Positions 26,795-36,272 of a stretch of DNA of 64,000 nucleotides are shown piece after piece (the first letter of the stretch is position 1; the number at the start of each line of letters is the position of its first letter). The notes below the pieces were generated by a model. The model was given only the letters and a program-made list of their open reading frames with translations. It was not told where the DNA came from and made no database searches. Location of the stretch: contig NZ_AP018288.1 of NCBI RefSeq assembly GCF_002368335.1, positions 302,948-366,947 on the forward strand. The letters are read 5' to 3'. This DNA comes from Nostoc sp. NIES-4103. GTDB taxonomy: Bacteria > Cyanobacteriota > Cyanobacteriia > Cyanobacteriales > Nostocaceae. The position numbers were made by a program, and so were the translations under genes.

Positions 26795-27694
26795 TCATGA
26801 ACTAGGAAACTCCAACTCAGCGCTTTTTGATGCCAACTGCACTGTTTCCAGTGGTAAATGTCGCTCTAACCAATCTGCCAAATCAGCCATGACCTCTTGA
26901 TAATTCAAGTCACTTTGCAGTTCATGATAGGCTTCTGGATAAACCACTCGCTGCTTATCTGTGCAACTTACCTGCTCATAAAAAATTTTACCTCCTTCCG
27001 GCAATGTCACCCGGTCAGCGCCACCTTGGAGAATCAACAGCGGTAATTGCCAATCAGCAGCATGAGCATTCACCCAGGCGACTGTAGCAAAAAATTCCGT
27101 AGCCAGACGCGCACTACCTAGAGTATGGCGTAGTTTATCTTTAGCGTAGGCGGCTATAACTTTTTCATCCCGTGAACCCGCAGATAAATCCATACCAGTA
27201 TTGAGGGTGAACCGCGGCCAAACTCGTGATAACAAATGTCCTATAAATAACCGAGTTTTTGACACACCAACTTTACCCAAAGCTGGCGCTAAAGTAATCA
27301 CACCTTGCAATGTCGATGCTTCCTGGGGACAGCGGAGAACGTAATCTAAAACAATGACCGACCCTAAACTGTGACCCAAAAGAAAAATCGGGCTTTCTGG
27401 TTGCTGAATTTTAATTAACTTGAGAAAAGCTTGTAAATCTTCACGGAACTCAGCCCAAGCTTTGATATAACCTCGCTGACCCGGCGAACGTCCATGACCG
27501 CGCAAGTCAAAGCTGTACACAGCATATTGCTTAGGTACGAGATGCTGCACCACATTATTATACCTGCTACTGTGCGCTCCCAGTCCATGCACAACAGCTA
27601 ATACTGCCTTCACCTTACCCTGTGGTAGCCAGCTTTGATAATAAAGTTCCAGCCCCCCGACACCTTTAAATGTGCCTTCCGTGTGGTTAATCAT
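26795..27694 (-). CDS. Alpha/beta hydrolase, monoacylglycerol lipase-like
   Basis: A 299-residue serine hydrolase. The nucleophile is in LLGHSLGSVIVLDYV, the Asp is likely in ILQGGADRVTLPEG and the His in PEAYHELQSDLN. YYQSWLPQGKVKAVLAVVHGLGAHSSRY and FDLRGHGRSPGQRGY match the Hydrolase_4 group of monoglyceride lipases and lysophospholipases. There is no signal peptide, so it should act in the cytoplasm or at inner membrane surfaces. It is transcribed alone, away from the PlsC gene. Confidence 0.88.
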   Translation of the reverse strand: MINHTEGTFKGVGGLELYYQSWLPQGKVKAVLAVVHGLGAHSSRYNNVVQHLVPKQYAVYSFDLRGHGRSPGQRGYIKAWAEFREDLQAFLKLIKIQQPESPIFLLGHSLGSVIVLDYVLRCPQEASTLQGVITLAPALGKVGVSKTRLFIGHLLSRVWPRFTLNTGMDLSAGSRDEKVIAAYAKDKLRHTLGSARLATEFFATVAWVNAHAADWQLPLLILQGGADRVTLPEGGKIFYEQVSCTDKQRVVYPEAYHELQSDLNYQEVMADLADWLERHLPLETVQLASKSAELEFPSS

Positions 27695-28026
27695 AAAATT
27701 AATTTTTATGTTTTTCTCAGCAAGTTATTAGCTTATCAATATACATGACTTAGCGTTACATATCTAAATAGGACTTACCCAAAAAAACCTTTGGCGTTGC
27801 TGAGTAGAAATATGAATTTGTATCACGCAGAGGCGCAGAGGCGCAGAGAGTAAGAGGTGAGAAGAGTTGATTTTTGCATTTCATATTCAAATTCAGCAAC
27901 GCCAAACCTTTCATTACTCTGCGTTCTCTGTGCCTCTGTGGTACCCTGCGGGAAGCCGCTTGCGCGTCTACGTTTTTCCATAAGTCCTACTAAAGATTAA
28001 CACCATAGCTTCTAACCGTGGGTTAA
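27695..28026. other. Intergenic gap filled by a small inverted-repeat element
   Basis: No gene. Nearly all of it is the element at 27771-27987. The remaining short stretches must hold divergent promoters for the lipase and acyltransferase genes. Confidence 0.6.
27771..27987. mobile_element. Small non-coding element with GGACTTA inverted ends
   Basis: It begins TAGGACTTACCCA and ends CATAAGTCCTA. Inside are CGCAGAGGCGCAGAGG and CTCTGTGCCTCTGTGG arms and a GCGGGAAGCCGCTTGCGCGT stretch that also occurs in the 57194-57310 element. It encodes nothing. The ends and shared inner sequence mark it as a longer member of the same family. Confidence 0.7.
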
Positions 28027-29100
28027 TTGATATTTTGCACTCAAGAATTATCATTGATTCATGAATTCAAAGAGGTTGTTATCAAAAGTTATAAAAGCGA
28101 GTCTGTGCAGGAAGACCTAGCTGATGGGGTTCATACTGATGAAAAAACAGCCGAATTGACATCTAGCCATCAGCAAGAAAATGCTACAGAATCAGAAACA
28201 TCGCCAGTTTTGACACCTGCAAGTATCAAGCGCGTGCAAGAGGGTGTGGCGGCGGCAAGCGATCGCGCTGTTCGCCATACAATAGAAGAAGTTCTCCATC
28301 GCCTAGAAGCCATTACTCAGGAGCATCCAGAACCTAGAGTTAATGCTAGCGTGCGGCGGTTCGTATTGCGATCGCTCATCCATACTCTTTTTAAAGTACG
28401 TGTAGAACACCTCGAAAGGATACCTCAACAACCAGCAATTCTAGCAGCCAACCATCTCCACCATATCGATCCATTACTTCTACTAGCCGAACTTCCCACC
28501 CAACCACACTACTACATCTTGGGTGATGCTCGCACCCTTTATAACAAGTGGTGGAAGCGCTTCATCCTGCGTTTTGCAGGAGGTGTAATTCCTTTAGAAC
28601 GCATATGGAAAGAAGAAGTTGCTGTCATCGAAGCCGCCAAAGCAGGAAGGGAAGACCTGACTGAATTAGCTACAGCAATTACACAGACTGTACCTACAGG
28701 CGCAGATATACACACATTGCGACAAATAGACCGCATTGTTTTGGAAATTTTGGCTACTGGGAATGGAATGATTCTTTTTCCCGAAGGTAGACTAGGAAAC
28801 ACCGAAGGTAAGTTGCATCTCCCCCTCAAGCGAGGAACTGTAATTTACGCCTTACGCGCTGGAGTTCCCATAGTACCAGTTATTCTCATAGGCACTCATG
28901 ACCTCTATCTGCGTAAGGAGTTAACTATTCGAGTCGGTGAACCGTTGTATTTTTCCCAAACTACCAGACCGAAGCGACAAGAAGTTGACGCAGCCATCGA
29001 AGCCTTACAGAACGCAATGCTAGCTTTATTACCTACAAATTATCAAGAGCCAACAGGAATAAAACTTTTGCGTTATTTCCTCAATCATATGTTGTGGTAG
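28027..29100 (+). CDS. PlsC-type acyltransferase
   Basis: Transfers an acyl chain to lysophosphatidate or a related glycerolipid. NHLHHIDPLL is the HX4D catalytic motif, and FPEGRLGNTEGKLHLPLKRG is the third block; VPIVPVILIG follows as the fourth. The first 100 residues are a Ser/Glu-rich tail unusual for PlsC. No ATG occurs before the homology, so the TTG at 28027 or another alternative codon must be used and the start is uncertain. Unlike short PlsC proteins, an insert of about 45 residues separates the HX4D block from FPEGR. Confidence 0.8.
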   Translation: MIFCTQELSLIHEFKEVVIKSYKSESVQEDLADGVHTDEKTAELTSSHQQENATESETSPVLTPASIKRVQEGVAAASDRAVRHTIEEVLHRLEAITQEHPEPRVNASVRRFVLRSLIHTLFKVRVEHLERIPQQPAILAANHLHHIDPLLLLAELPTQPHYYILGDARTLYNKWWKRFILRFAGGVIPLERIWKEEVAVIEAAKAGREDLTELATAITQTVPTGADIHTLRQIDRIVLEILATGNGMILFPEGRLGNTEGKLHLPLKRGTVIYALRAGVPIVPVILIGTHDLYLRKELTIRVGEPLYFSQTTRPKRQEVDAAIEALQNAMLALLPTNYQEPTGIKLLRYFLNHMLW

Positions 29101-29115
29101 CTGCTTGTGCAGAAA

Positions 29116-29694
29116 CTAACTGAAAATTGGCTGTAAATTTAAAATAAAACCAGGAAGAATATCTTCACCAGATAAACTTGTAGGAGATTGTAAAATTTCT
29201 GGCACTTGATGAGGACGATAAATTATTACTTGTTGATCTTTGGGATTAATTAACCAACCAAGTAATAAGCCGTTGGCTAAATATTCCTGCATCTTGGCTT
29301 GAGTGTCCTCCACATCATCAGTTTCCGAAACAAATTCCACTACAAAATCTGGACACAAGGGCAGATATTTTTTTCTTTGTTCTGGTGTGAGAGTATTCCA
29401 CCGTTCCATCCTTATCCAAGAAGCATCAGGAGAACGAATTGCACCATTAGGAAGTTTAAAACCAGTGGAAGAGTCAAAAGCTTTTCCTAAATTATTTTGA
29501 CTATTCCAAAACCATAATTGACCCAATAAATCAAAATTACGGTTTCCCGTTTCTCCTCCAGTGGGTGAAATGATTACCAATTCTCCTTCAGCAGTTAATT
29601 CTAAACGCAACTCTTGATTAACAGCAACAAGAAGTTCAAATTGCTCATCTGTAAATTTGAGATTAGCAGGTAATTGTAAAGTTAAAGCAGTCAT
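29116..29694 (-). CDS. Uma2 family (DUF820) PD-(D/E)xK nuclease-like protein
   Basis: A 192-residue member of the very large cyanobacterial Uma2/DUF820 family, which has a restriction-endonuclease-like fold. Visible landmarks are GNRNFDLLGQLWFWN, RSPDASWIRMERW, CPDFVVEFVSETDD and the C-terminal GWLINPKDQQVIIYRP. The acidic and D-x-V/E motifs expected for the active site are there. I start at the ATG at 29694 (MTALTLQLP); an upstream TTG extension is less likely. Physiological role unknown; the family is abundant in this lineage and some members are linked to transposons. Confidence 0.88.
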   Translation of the reverse strand: MTALTLQLPANLKFTDEQFELLVAVNQELRLELTAEGELVIISPTGGETGNRNFDLLGQLWFWNSQNNLGKAFDSSTGFKLPNGAIRSPDASWIRMERWNTLTPEQRKKYLPLCPDFVVEFVSETDDVEDTQAKMQEYLANGLLLGWLINPKDQQVIIYRPHQVPEILQSPTSLSGEDILPGFILNLQPIFS

Positions 29695-29762
29695 AATTAA
29701 TTCTGTCCATACGCTACCAATAGGGAAAACTCCGCGCAAACACATTTAAGCTGCTATTATGT

Positions 29763-30059
29763 TTATTTCTCTAAAAAGTTTGTAACTTTGAAATTTGACG
29801 TTCCCTCCCAACAATGGTTTAAAAATGCGCTGACTTGAGCATCGGCGGAATCAGCCGATTCCTTAGAAGCGTTAAACTGCACTGCTGTCACAATATATTC
29901 AAAAATAATCACAAACTGTTTTTGCGGTGAAATTCTCTCGACTACAATCGTTTCACCCACTTTGGGTATTTGAGGTAAATTCACCACAAACGTTTCAATT
30001 TTTGGTTTCTCCAGTGGATTTTTAAAATTGAAGTATTTACAGTAAACAAGAATTTTCAC
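29763..30059 (-). CDS. Small hypothetical protein
   Basis: An open frame of about 98 residues if the GTG at 30059 is used. It contains FVVNLPQIPKVGETIVVERI, which looks like a compact beta domain, and EYIVTAVQFNAS. No family is recognised and no strong ribosome site is present. The central 60 residues look like genuine coding sequence. It sits between the Uma2 gene and a larger unknown gene on the same strand. Confidence 0.45.
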   Translation of the reverse strand: MKILVYCKYFNFKNPLEKPKIETFVVNLPQIPKVGETIVVERISPQKQFVIIFEYIVTAVQFNASKESADSADAQVSAFLNHCWEGTSNFKVTNFLEK

Positions 30060-30155
30060 GCAGAAGACCACCAATAAAGTTAAATAATTCCAACTTCTAA
30101 GTTTGAGAAGTAAAAATTAAATTATAGTCACTATACCAGCAAAATCTTCGCAAGT

Positions 30156-31832
30156 TTAATCTCTACTGGCTTTCTTTCCTCGCAACAGCCCCTGTAAAAA
30201 ATAATAAATGTTTACAAATATCTTTTCTAACCAGAGCATAGCACGATCAAGCCATTCTAAAAGTTGTTCCAAAGGGTGTTTTACATAGCCCATTGAAGTT
30301 GCTTTGATTTCTATCCAATCTGGCTTGGCTTCAACTTTACTTTTTTGGCTGAACTGCTGTTGGGAAACTTCTCCTTCACGACTTTCACTATTTGCAGAGG
30401 TTACTTTTTTGGATGTATTTTGAGTTGGGGTAATATTCTGGTTTGTTTTTTTTCTTTGCACCAAACCAGAACCCGCTTTCGGTGGTTGTACAGGTAACTT
30501 GTTTTTTCCAGGTAGTTTTGTTGATGGGTTGGAAGGTAAAGCAGATTTTTTGTTTGAGGATGATGTAGGTATCTGGGCAATTGTTTGAGAGTTACTAAAC
30601 AAATCATCCCAATTTAGCCAAGGATCTTCTACTAAAATTTCATTCTGCAAGTTACTACTTTTAGGCAAAACCATAGTCCGGCGATCGCCCAGTTGATTTT
30701 GTGACTGCACATCAAACTTGCCCATCTCTAATTGCTTGTCTTGGCTAACACCAAAAAAATAATTGATTGCCGCTGCAATTAAAGCTTGAATATTCAACCA
30801 CTGAGTTTCCAGACCATCACTAACTGCAATATTTCCTCTAGCGGCTAGCTGTTCTTTCCCATAAAGAAATATGTTAAACTGATTCTGGGTGAATCTAACA
30901 ATTTCCTGGCTACGCTGTTGTAAGGGTAAAATAGCATTTGCTTCCAACTTGGCGACAACTGCGTCTAAAAACTCTAGCACTCTGCCAGTATCAAGTAAAT
31001 CTTTTGCTGTCCCCTCACCTAGGGCTGGCATGTTGGCTGTATGTTCGCCCGTCAGCTTTGCTAATAACTGATTAATTTCCGGCAATAAATTTGTTTGTTT
31101 TTGATCTGCAATTAACTGCCAAGAATGCCAATATTCAGCAACTTCACTAATAATTCGGTCTTGTAATTTAGCTTGTTGCTGGGGTGTCAAAATATCCAGA
31201 ATTTCATTGTTGGTACAGACAAGTACTAAATTCCGATTCGCCAAATTGGTAGCAATTCCCCGCACCACTGGGAGATGACGCTTGAGGCTATCCTCTTGTT
31301 TTGAAAAGGTTAGACTATCTGCTGAGTTATCTTTAATAGTTAAAGATTGAGGAAGACTAGCATTGGTTGTGGGACGATGAAAAAGTTTCTGCCACCAATT
31401 TTTTAGGGGGAGTTGGGAGTTGGGAGTTGGGAGTTGGGGCTGCGGTGAAACACTTACACCTTTTTTTTCAAACCTTAATTCCTGAGTTGTTGGGGGAGTA
31501 ACAATGGCTACTTCAGATGCAAAATTCTGGACTGACTCGAGTACACGCTGAATCGGAATATCAGCATTTGGGGGAGTTTCAGGCTGGAAATCGCGATCGC
31601 TTGCTTGTAATTTCAGCTTTGGTTGTGATTGTTTTGTGTAGAGTCTTTTCCCAGATGATTCAACCGACTGAAACAGTTGATACATAGAATAAAATAGTAC
31701 CTCCACACCTCTTTGAGTGGCAACTTGTAAATGCCGTAAGGTGTGTTCCCATTGTTGTGTCAACCGCCGAGATTGCTGGTGGACAAAGTTAAACAGTCTG
31801 CTTTGATAACGACCAGAGGAACCAGAAGACAT
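30156..31832 (-). CDS. Conserved-looking protein of unknown function with repeat-encoded linker
   Basis: A 558-residue protein. The first 60 residues are basic and helical (RLFNFVHQQSRRLTQQWEH), followed by low-complexity regions, a structured middle (about 190-390) that includes PVVRGIATNLANRNLVLVCTN and a long helical region, another low-complexity stretch rich in Ser/Lys/Gln, and a C-terminal helix (PLEQLLEWLDRAMLWLEKIF) that could contact membrane. Near residue 135 the stretch PQLPTPNSQLPL is encoded by a GGGAGTTGGGAGTTGGGAG tandem repeat, so repeats have entered the coding sequence. No enzymatic motif was recognised. Confidence 0.7.
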   Translation of the reverse strand: MSSGSSGRYQSRLFNFVHQQSRRLTQQWEHTLRHLQVATQRGVEVLFYSMYQLFQSVESSGKRLYTKQSQPKLKLQASDRDFQPETPPNADIPIQRVLESVQNFASEVAIVTPPTTQELRFEKKGVSVSPQPQLPTPNSQLPLKNWWQKLFHRPTTNASLPQSLTIKDNSADSLTFSKQEDSLKRHLPVVRGIATNLANRNLVLVCTNNEILDILTPQQQAKLQDRIISEVAEYWHSWQLIADQKQTNLLPEINQLLAKLTGEHTANMPALGEGTAKDLLDTGRVLEFLDAVVAKLEANAILPLQQRSQEIVRFTQNQFNIFLYGKEQLAARGNIAVSDGLETQWLNIQALIAAAINYFFGVSQDKQLEMGKFDVQSQNQLGDRRTMVLPKSSNLQNEILVEDPWLNWDDLFSNSQTIAQIPTSSSNKKSALPSNPSTKLPGKNKLPVQPPKAGSGLVQRKKTNQNITPTQNTSKKVTSANSESREGEVSQQQFSQKSKVEAKPDWIEIKATSMGYVKHPLEQLLEWLDRAMLWLEKIFVNIYYFLQGLLRGKKASRD

Positions 31833-31936
31833 GGTGATGATTTGCTAGTTTGAGTCTTGTTTAGTTGTGAGACTCCCGCCAAACAATAAAACTACAATCT
31901 GTTAATTATCGTCAGTGCCATAATCTTAGCGAAAAT

Positions 31937-34900
31937 ATGACCTCTGTAGAACGTCAATCTCATACTAGTTTGATCTCGCAAGCAATTGAGCAATTACGCT
32001 CTTGTTCTCAAGTTAATATTCAATCTACCTGGCTGTACCAAGAAACTGAACGAGAAATTACTGAAGTTATTGCGACTGATTTGTCTGATTGGCAACCTGT
32101 ACAGCTAAACGCTAAAAGTCACATTGCTTGGAATGGGGGGAAAAAGGTGCTATGGCTGGTGCAAAGATTTATAGTTCCCCAGGATTTACAGGGTTATCCT
32201 TTAGCGGGGTTGTCTTTGCGGCTTTCGCTGGTTTGGTGGGCGGATGCTGCTGAGGTTTATGTTAATGGTAAGTTGGTGTTGGAGGGAGATTTATTTGATT
32301 GTTCGCCGAGAGTGCTTCTCAGTCGTGGGGTAACGCCTGGTGAAGAATTTGTTGTGGCTTTGCGGTTGGTGAGTCCGGGACATTGTGATGGTGCTTTGGT
32401 GCGATCGCTCCTTGTCTATGAGTCTATAGATGATAATAATCCTGATCCGGGTTTTGTGGCTGATGAGCTGGCGGTGATGCAGCTTTATTTGCAAAGGTTT
32501 GCGCCGGAAAGGTTGGCTGTTTTGGCTGAAGGGGTGAGGGAAATAACGAACCGCCAAGACGCAGAGGACGCGGAGGAAGAGAAGGAAGAATGGGAGAGAA
32601 TACTAGCGAGTATTCGGCAGAGTCTTTCTCAATCTAAAATCGAAAATCTCAAATCTAAAATCTATTTGTTGGGTCATGCTCATTTAGATTTAGCATGGCT
32701 TTGGCCTGTGAGTGAAACTTGGAATGCAGCACAAAATACTTTTGCGTCGGTTTTGCAGTTGCAAGCAGATTTTCCGGAGTTGATTTTCTGTCATTCCACG
32801 CCAGCGCTTTATGCTTGGATTGAGGAACATCGCCCAGATTTATTTGCGGCTATTCAAGAGGCGGTGGCTGCTGGACGTTGGGAAGTTGTCGGCGGTTTGT
32901 GGGTGGAACCGGAATTAAATTTGATTGCTGGTGAATCCATTGCTCGTCAGTTGTTGTATGGTCAACGTTATATTCAAGAAAAGTTTGGCAAGCTTTCTAC
33001 TATCGTTTGGGTTCCCGATACTTTCGGTTTCTGTGCAACTTTACCGCAGTTTTTCGCTAATGCAGGTATTGAGTATTTTGTGACGCAGAAGTTACGCTGG
33101 AATGATACTACTAAATTTGATTATGGTGTTTTTTGGTGGCGATCGCCTGACGGCAGCGAAGTCTTAAGTTTGATGTCTGCACCCATTGGTGAAGGTATCG
33201 ACCCGGTTAAAATGGCATCCTACTCTTTAGAATGGCAAGCCCAAACGGGTTTACAAGCATCCCTGTGGCTTCCCGGTGTCGGCGACCACGGCGGCGGCCC
33301 CACCCGTGATATGTTAGAAATCGCCCGACGTTGGCAAAAATCGCCTTTGTTCTCAGACATAGAATTTACAACAGCTGAAAAATACCTACAACAAATCCAG
33401 TCAGAAGCCAGAAGTTATTCTCCCTCATCCCCCCCATCCCCCTCATCCCCTTTCCCCACCTGGAACGATGAACTATATTTAGAATTCCATCGCGGATGCT
33501 ACACTACCCACGCAGATCAAAAGCGTTGGAATCGTCTTTGTGAAAATTTGTTGTACCAAGCTGAATTATTCGCTACTTTGGCAGCGGTAAGCTGTGGCGT
33601 GACATATCCCAAAGCGGAAATAGAAGCTGCTTGGAAACAGGTATTATTTAACCAGTTTCATGATATATTGCCGGGTTCTTCCATTACCCAAGTATATGTG
33701 GATGCTTTACCCCAGTGGCAGGAAGTGGAACAAGTAGGAACGAAGATATTACAGGAATCACTGCAAGCGATCGCATCCCACACCACCATACCAGAACCAC
33801 CGCATCCTCAAGCCCAACCTATTTTCGTTTTCAATTCTCTCAATTGGCAACGTTCTGAGGTAGTCTCTGTCAATTTACCTACACCAGCAACAGCTAACCA
33901 AGCATGGCAGATTTATGATGCTTCAGGAAACGAGTTAACATCTCAGTTGTCTGAACCTGCAACACTGCTATTTCTCGCAACCGACATTCCACCGATAGGC
34001 TATCGCCTATTTTGGCTTTCCCCCTCATCCCCCTCATCTCCCCCATCCCCCTCATCCCCAAACTGGATTTTAGAAAACGAATTCCTACGGGTTGTCGTTA
34101 ACCATGAAACGGGAGATTTATCGAGTGTTTTTGACAAAACTTATCAACGGGAAATTTTGAATGGTGCAGGGAATCAACTCCAAGCCTTCAAAGACAGCGG
34201 TCAATATTGGGATGCTTGGAATATTGACCCTAATTATGCCCAGCATCCCTTACCTGCAACGCACCTAAAATCTATTCAGTGGCTAGAACAAGGCCCAGTG
34301 CAAAGTCGTCTTCGGGTGGTGCGTCAGTTGGGCGAATCGGAATTTACTCAAGACTATATTCTACAAACTGGTTCACCTGTGTTGAAAATTGCCTCTACAG
34401 TTAATTGGCAAGAAAATCAGGTTTTAGTGAAAGCTGCTTTTCCTCTCAACATTGAAGCAGACTTTGCTACCTATGAAATTCCCTGTGGTGCAATTCGCCG
34501 ACCAACTCAACGACAAACCCCCGCAGAAAAAGCAAAGTGGGAAGTCCCAGCCTTACGTTGGGTCGATTTGACCACAGAAGATACCCAGCAAAATCCCTTA
34601 ATCCCTTCGGGTTCGGCAGTCCCCCATCGACGGAAACCGCCAAGACGGGGGCTGCCTCACCAAAATCCAAAATCTAAAATCCAAAATCGTTACGGTGTCA
34701 GTTTGCTGAATGACTGTAAATATGGTTACGATAGTCAACCCAATCAATTACGCCTTACACTACTACGCAGTCCCAATTGGCCAGACCCAGAGGCTGATCG
34801 AGGTTTTCATGAATTTACCTATGCCTTGTATCCCCATGCAAATAGCTGGGAATCAGCCCATACTGTACGACGTGGCTATGAATTGAATATACCGTTACAA

Positions 34901-35227
34901 GTGATAGTAAAATCAGATAGTACTCAGCAATCAGCAATTAATAGTGCTGAAAAGTTGAGTTTCTTAGAATTATCCGCTGAAAATCTCATTTTGATGGCTT
35001 TGAAGCCATCTGAAGATAATCCACAGCAATTAATTCTCCGGTGTTATGAATCACATGGAGAAACAGCAGAGTTATCTTTACACAGTGATTTGGGTTTCAA
35101 TCTGGGATATCCAGTAGATTTATTGGAACGTTCCTCCATCACTGAATTCTCATCTCAGCAACAAAACTTGACAATACAGCCTTGGAAAATCGCTAGTTTT
35201 ACAGTGACACCAGCAGCTAATCCTTGA
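31937..35227 (+). CDS. Alpha-mannosidase, GH38 family, with four repeat-encoded inserts
   Basis: Cleaves alpha-mannosides. Metal-site motif HAHLDLAWLWP at 247-257 and the nucleophile D361 in VWVPDTFGF are intact, as is GDHGGGPTRDM further on. The 1096 residues exceed the roughly 1000-1040 of close GH38 types because repeats have entered the frame in four places: NRQDAEDAEEEKEE (DNA 32545-32580, continuing as AAAATC-type repeats to about 32660), PSSPPSPSSPF (33419-33455), SSPSSPPSPSSP (34019-34062), and a proline/arginine stretch encoded by a hairpin-forming repeat (34600-34690). All keep the frame and appear to sit in loops. The location is probably cytoplasmic, as no signal peptide is seen. 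The polysaccharide or glycan substrate is unknown. Confidence 0.92.
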   Translation: MTSVERQSHTSLISQAIEQLRSCSQVNIQSTWLYQETEREITEVIATDLSDWQPVQLNAKSHIAWNGGKKVLWLVQRFIVPQDLQGYPLAGLSLRLSLVWWADAAEVYVNGKLVLEGDLFDCSPRVLLSRGVTPGEEFVVALRLVSPGHCDGALVRSLLVYESIDDNNPDPGFVADELAVMQLYLQRFAPERLAVLAEGVREITNRQDAEDAEEEKEEWERILASIRQSLSQSKIENLKSKIYLLGHAHLDLAWLWPVSETWNAAQNTFASVLQLQADFPELIFCHSTPALYAWIEEHRPDLFAAIQEAVAAGRWEVVGGLWVEPELNLIAGESIARQLLYGQRYIQEKFGKLSTIVWVPDTFGFCATLPQFFANAGIEYFVTQKLRWNDTTKFDYGVFWWRSPDGSEVLSLMSAPIGEGIDPVKMASYSLEWQAQTGLQASLWLPGVGDHGGGPTRDMLEIARRWQKSPLFSDIEFTTAEKYLQQIQSEARSYSPSSPPSPSSPFPTWNDELYLEFHRGCYTTHADQKRWNRLCENLLYQAELFATLAAVSCGVTYPKAEIEAAWKQVLFNQFHDILPGSSITQVYVDALPQWQEVEQVGTKILQESLQAIASHTTIPEPPHPQAQPIFVFNSLNWQRSEVVSVNLPTPATANQAWQIYDASGNELTSQLSEPATLLFLATDIPPIGYRLFWLSPSSPSSPPSPSSPNWILENEFLRVVVNHETGDLSSVFDKTYQREILNGAGNQLQAFKDSGQYWDAWNIDPNYAQHPLPATHLKSIQWLEQGPVQSRLRVVRQLGESEFTQDYILQTGSPVLKIASTVNWQENQVLVKAAFPLNIEADFATYEIPCGAIRRPTQRQTPAEKAKWEVPALRWVDLTTEDTQQNPLIPSGSAVPHRRKPPRRGLPHQNPKSKIQNRYGVSLLNDCKYGYDSQPNQLRLTLLRSPNWPDPEADRGFHEFTYALYPHANSWESAHTVRRGYELNIPLQVIVKSDSTQQSAINSAEKLSFLELSAENLILMALKPSEDNPQQLILRCYESHGETAELSLHSDLGFNLGYPVDLLERSSITEFSSQQQNLTIQPWKIASFTVTPAANP

Positions 35228-35305
35228 CATGAGTGAGTCAGTAGTCTTAAGTCCGGATGTTTTCACCATTGACTCTTGACTATTGACTCTTGACTATTGA
35301 CTCTT
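35228..35305. repeat. TTGACTA/TTGACTC heptamer repeat
   Basis: About five tandem CTTGACTATTGACT units (35269-35304) lie between the convergent mannosidase and psbN genes and abut the psbN stop codon. Confidence 0.75.
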
Positions 35306-35437
35306 CTAATCTTCGTGATCTTCAAAAGGATCTGCCAATTGCTTGCTTGGAGGCCCAAAAGCGGTATAAATTCCAAAGCCAGTGATACCAACCAAGATCA
35401 CGCCGAGAGAAATGCTAAGAACTATTGCGGGTTCCAT
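35306..35437 (-). CDS. psbN: PsbN
   Basis: A 43-residue protein on the minus strand beginning MEPAIVLSISLGVILVGITG and ending PFEDHED, with a single transmembrane segment and the conserved YTAFGPPSKQL. PsbN is not a photosystem II subunit itself but is needed for assembly of the reaction centre. It lies head to head with psbH 85 bases away, the standard cyanobacterial and plastid arrangement. It is short and easily missed by automatic gene calling. Confidence 0.97.
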   Translation of the reverse strand: MEPAIVLSISLGVILVGITGFGIYTAFGPPSKQLADPFEDHED

Positions 35438-35522
35438 AAATTAGAGATAAATTATGAGTGCTATTCTTATAGAATATTACAGAAGATTAAAAAAAGCTTT
35501 GGCAACTAATCTTAGGTGAACT

Positions 35523-35726
35523 ATGGCACAACGGACTAGGTTGGGAGACATCCTGAAACCTCTGAATTCTGAGTATGGTAAAGTCGCCCCTGGTTGGGGT
35601 ACGACTCCTGTAATGGCTGTTTTTATACTGCTATTTTTCGTGTTTTTGCTAATTATTCTGCAACTTTACAATAAGACAATCTTGGTTCAGGATGTTCTTG
35701 TCGATTGGCGCAGTTTAGGTCGCTAA
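35523..35726 (+). CDS. psbH: Photosystem II protein PsbH
   Basis: A 67-residue thylakoid protein, MAQRTRLGDILKPLNSEYGK, then one transmembrane helix (AVFILLFFVFLLIILQLY) and the lumenal tail. PsbH stabilises PSII and the binding of CP47 and bicarbonate. AGGTGA lies just before the ATG. A terminator follows 42 bases after the stop. Confidence 0.98.
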   Translation: MAQRTRLGDILKPLNSEYGKVAPGWGTTPVMAVFILLFFVFLLIILQLYNKTILVQDVLVDWRSLGR

Positions 35727-35767
35727 CTGATACACACGGATTAAGCTTGTGTGATCGGCGAACCTGC

Positions 35768-35790
35768 ACCCGGCTTGTCCGGGTTTTTTT
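35768..35790 (+). terminator. Terminator of psbH
   Basis: ACCCGG and CCGGGT pair around a 5-base loop and are followed by seven T residues: a classical Rho-independent terminator. Confidence 0.92.
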
Positions 35791-35821
35791 ATTTGTCAGT
35801 TGTCAGTTGATAGGAGGCAGA

Positions 35822-35876
35822 AGTTATTCTCCCCCATCTCCCTCATCCCCCTCATCTCCCTCATCTCCCTCATCCT
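35822..35876. repeat. CTCCCTCATC/CCCCTCATC tandem repeat
   Basis: About six degenerate 9-mers of the type CTCATCTCC/CTCATCCCC between psbH and tatA. Confidence 0.75.
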
Positions 35877-35969
35877 ACTCACACCTTTGAATGCAACTCG
35901 CTATCACTATTGTCTAGACTACATATGTGAATTTATGCCACGATTTTAAAGTTTGCAGGAGACACAATC

Positions 35970-36242
35970 ATGAATGTATTTGGTATCGGTCTGCCGGAAA
36001 TGGCACTAATTATGGTAGTCGCATTGTTAATTTTTGGGCCGAAGAAACTGCCAGAGATTGGCCGTAGTCTGGGTAAAGCAATTCGCGGTTTTCAAGAAGC
36101 TTCTAATGAATTTCAAAATGAGTTTAAGCGCGAAGCTGAACAAATAGAACAAGCTGTGAAAACTACTGCTGAAATTGAACCCAAACAAATCCCAGCAGCT
36201 AAATCTGAACAAGATGCTGCTGGTTCTTCCCAAGCTAGTTAA
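35970..36242 (+). CDS. tatA: Twin-arginine translocase subunit TatA/TatE
   Basis: A 90-residue protein: one N-terminal membrane segment (MNVFGIGLPEMALIMVVALL), the FGPKKLPEIGRSLGKAIRGF hinge and amphipathic helix, and a charged tail. TatA forms the pore through which folded proteins cross the thylakoid or plasma membrane. Conserved glycine and FGP residues are all present. It is followed by pth 31 bases later, probably in one transcript. Confidence 0.95.
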   Translation: MNVFGIGLPEMALIMVVALLIFGPKKLPEIGRSLGKAIRGFQEASNEFQNEFKREAEQIEQAVKTTAEIEPKQIPAAKSEQDAAGSSQAS

Positions 36243-36272
36243 GATGCTGGGAATCGATTAATCGTAGGCAAA

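Noticed and set aside
35297..35509. Plus-strand open frame over psbN
   Set aside because: The minus strand encodes the complete 43-residue PsbN, so this is its shadow.
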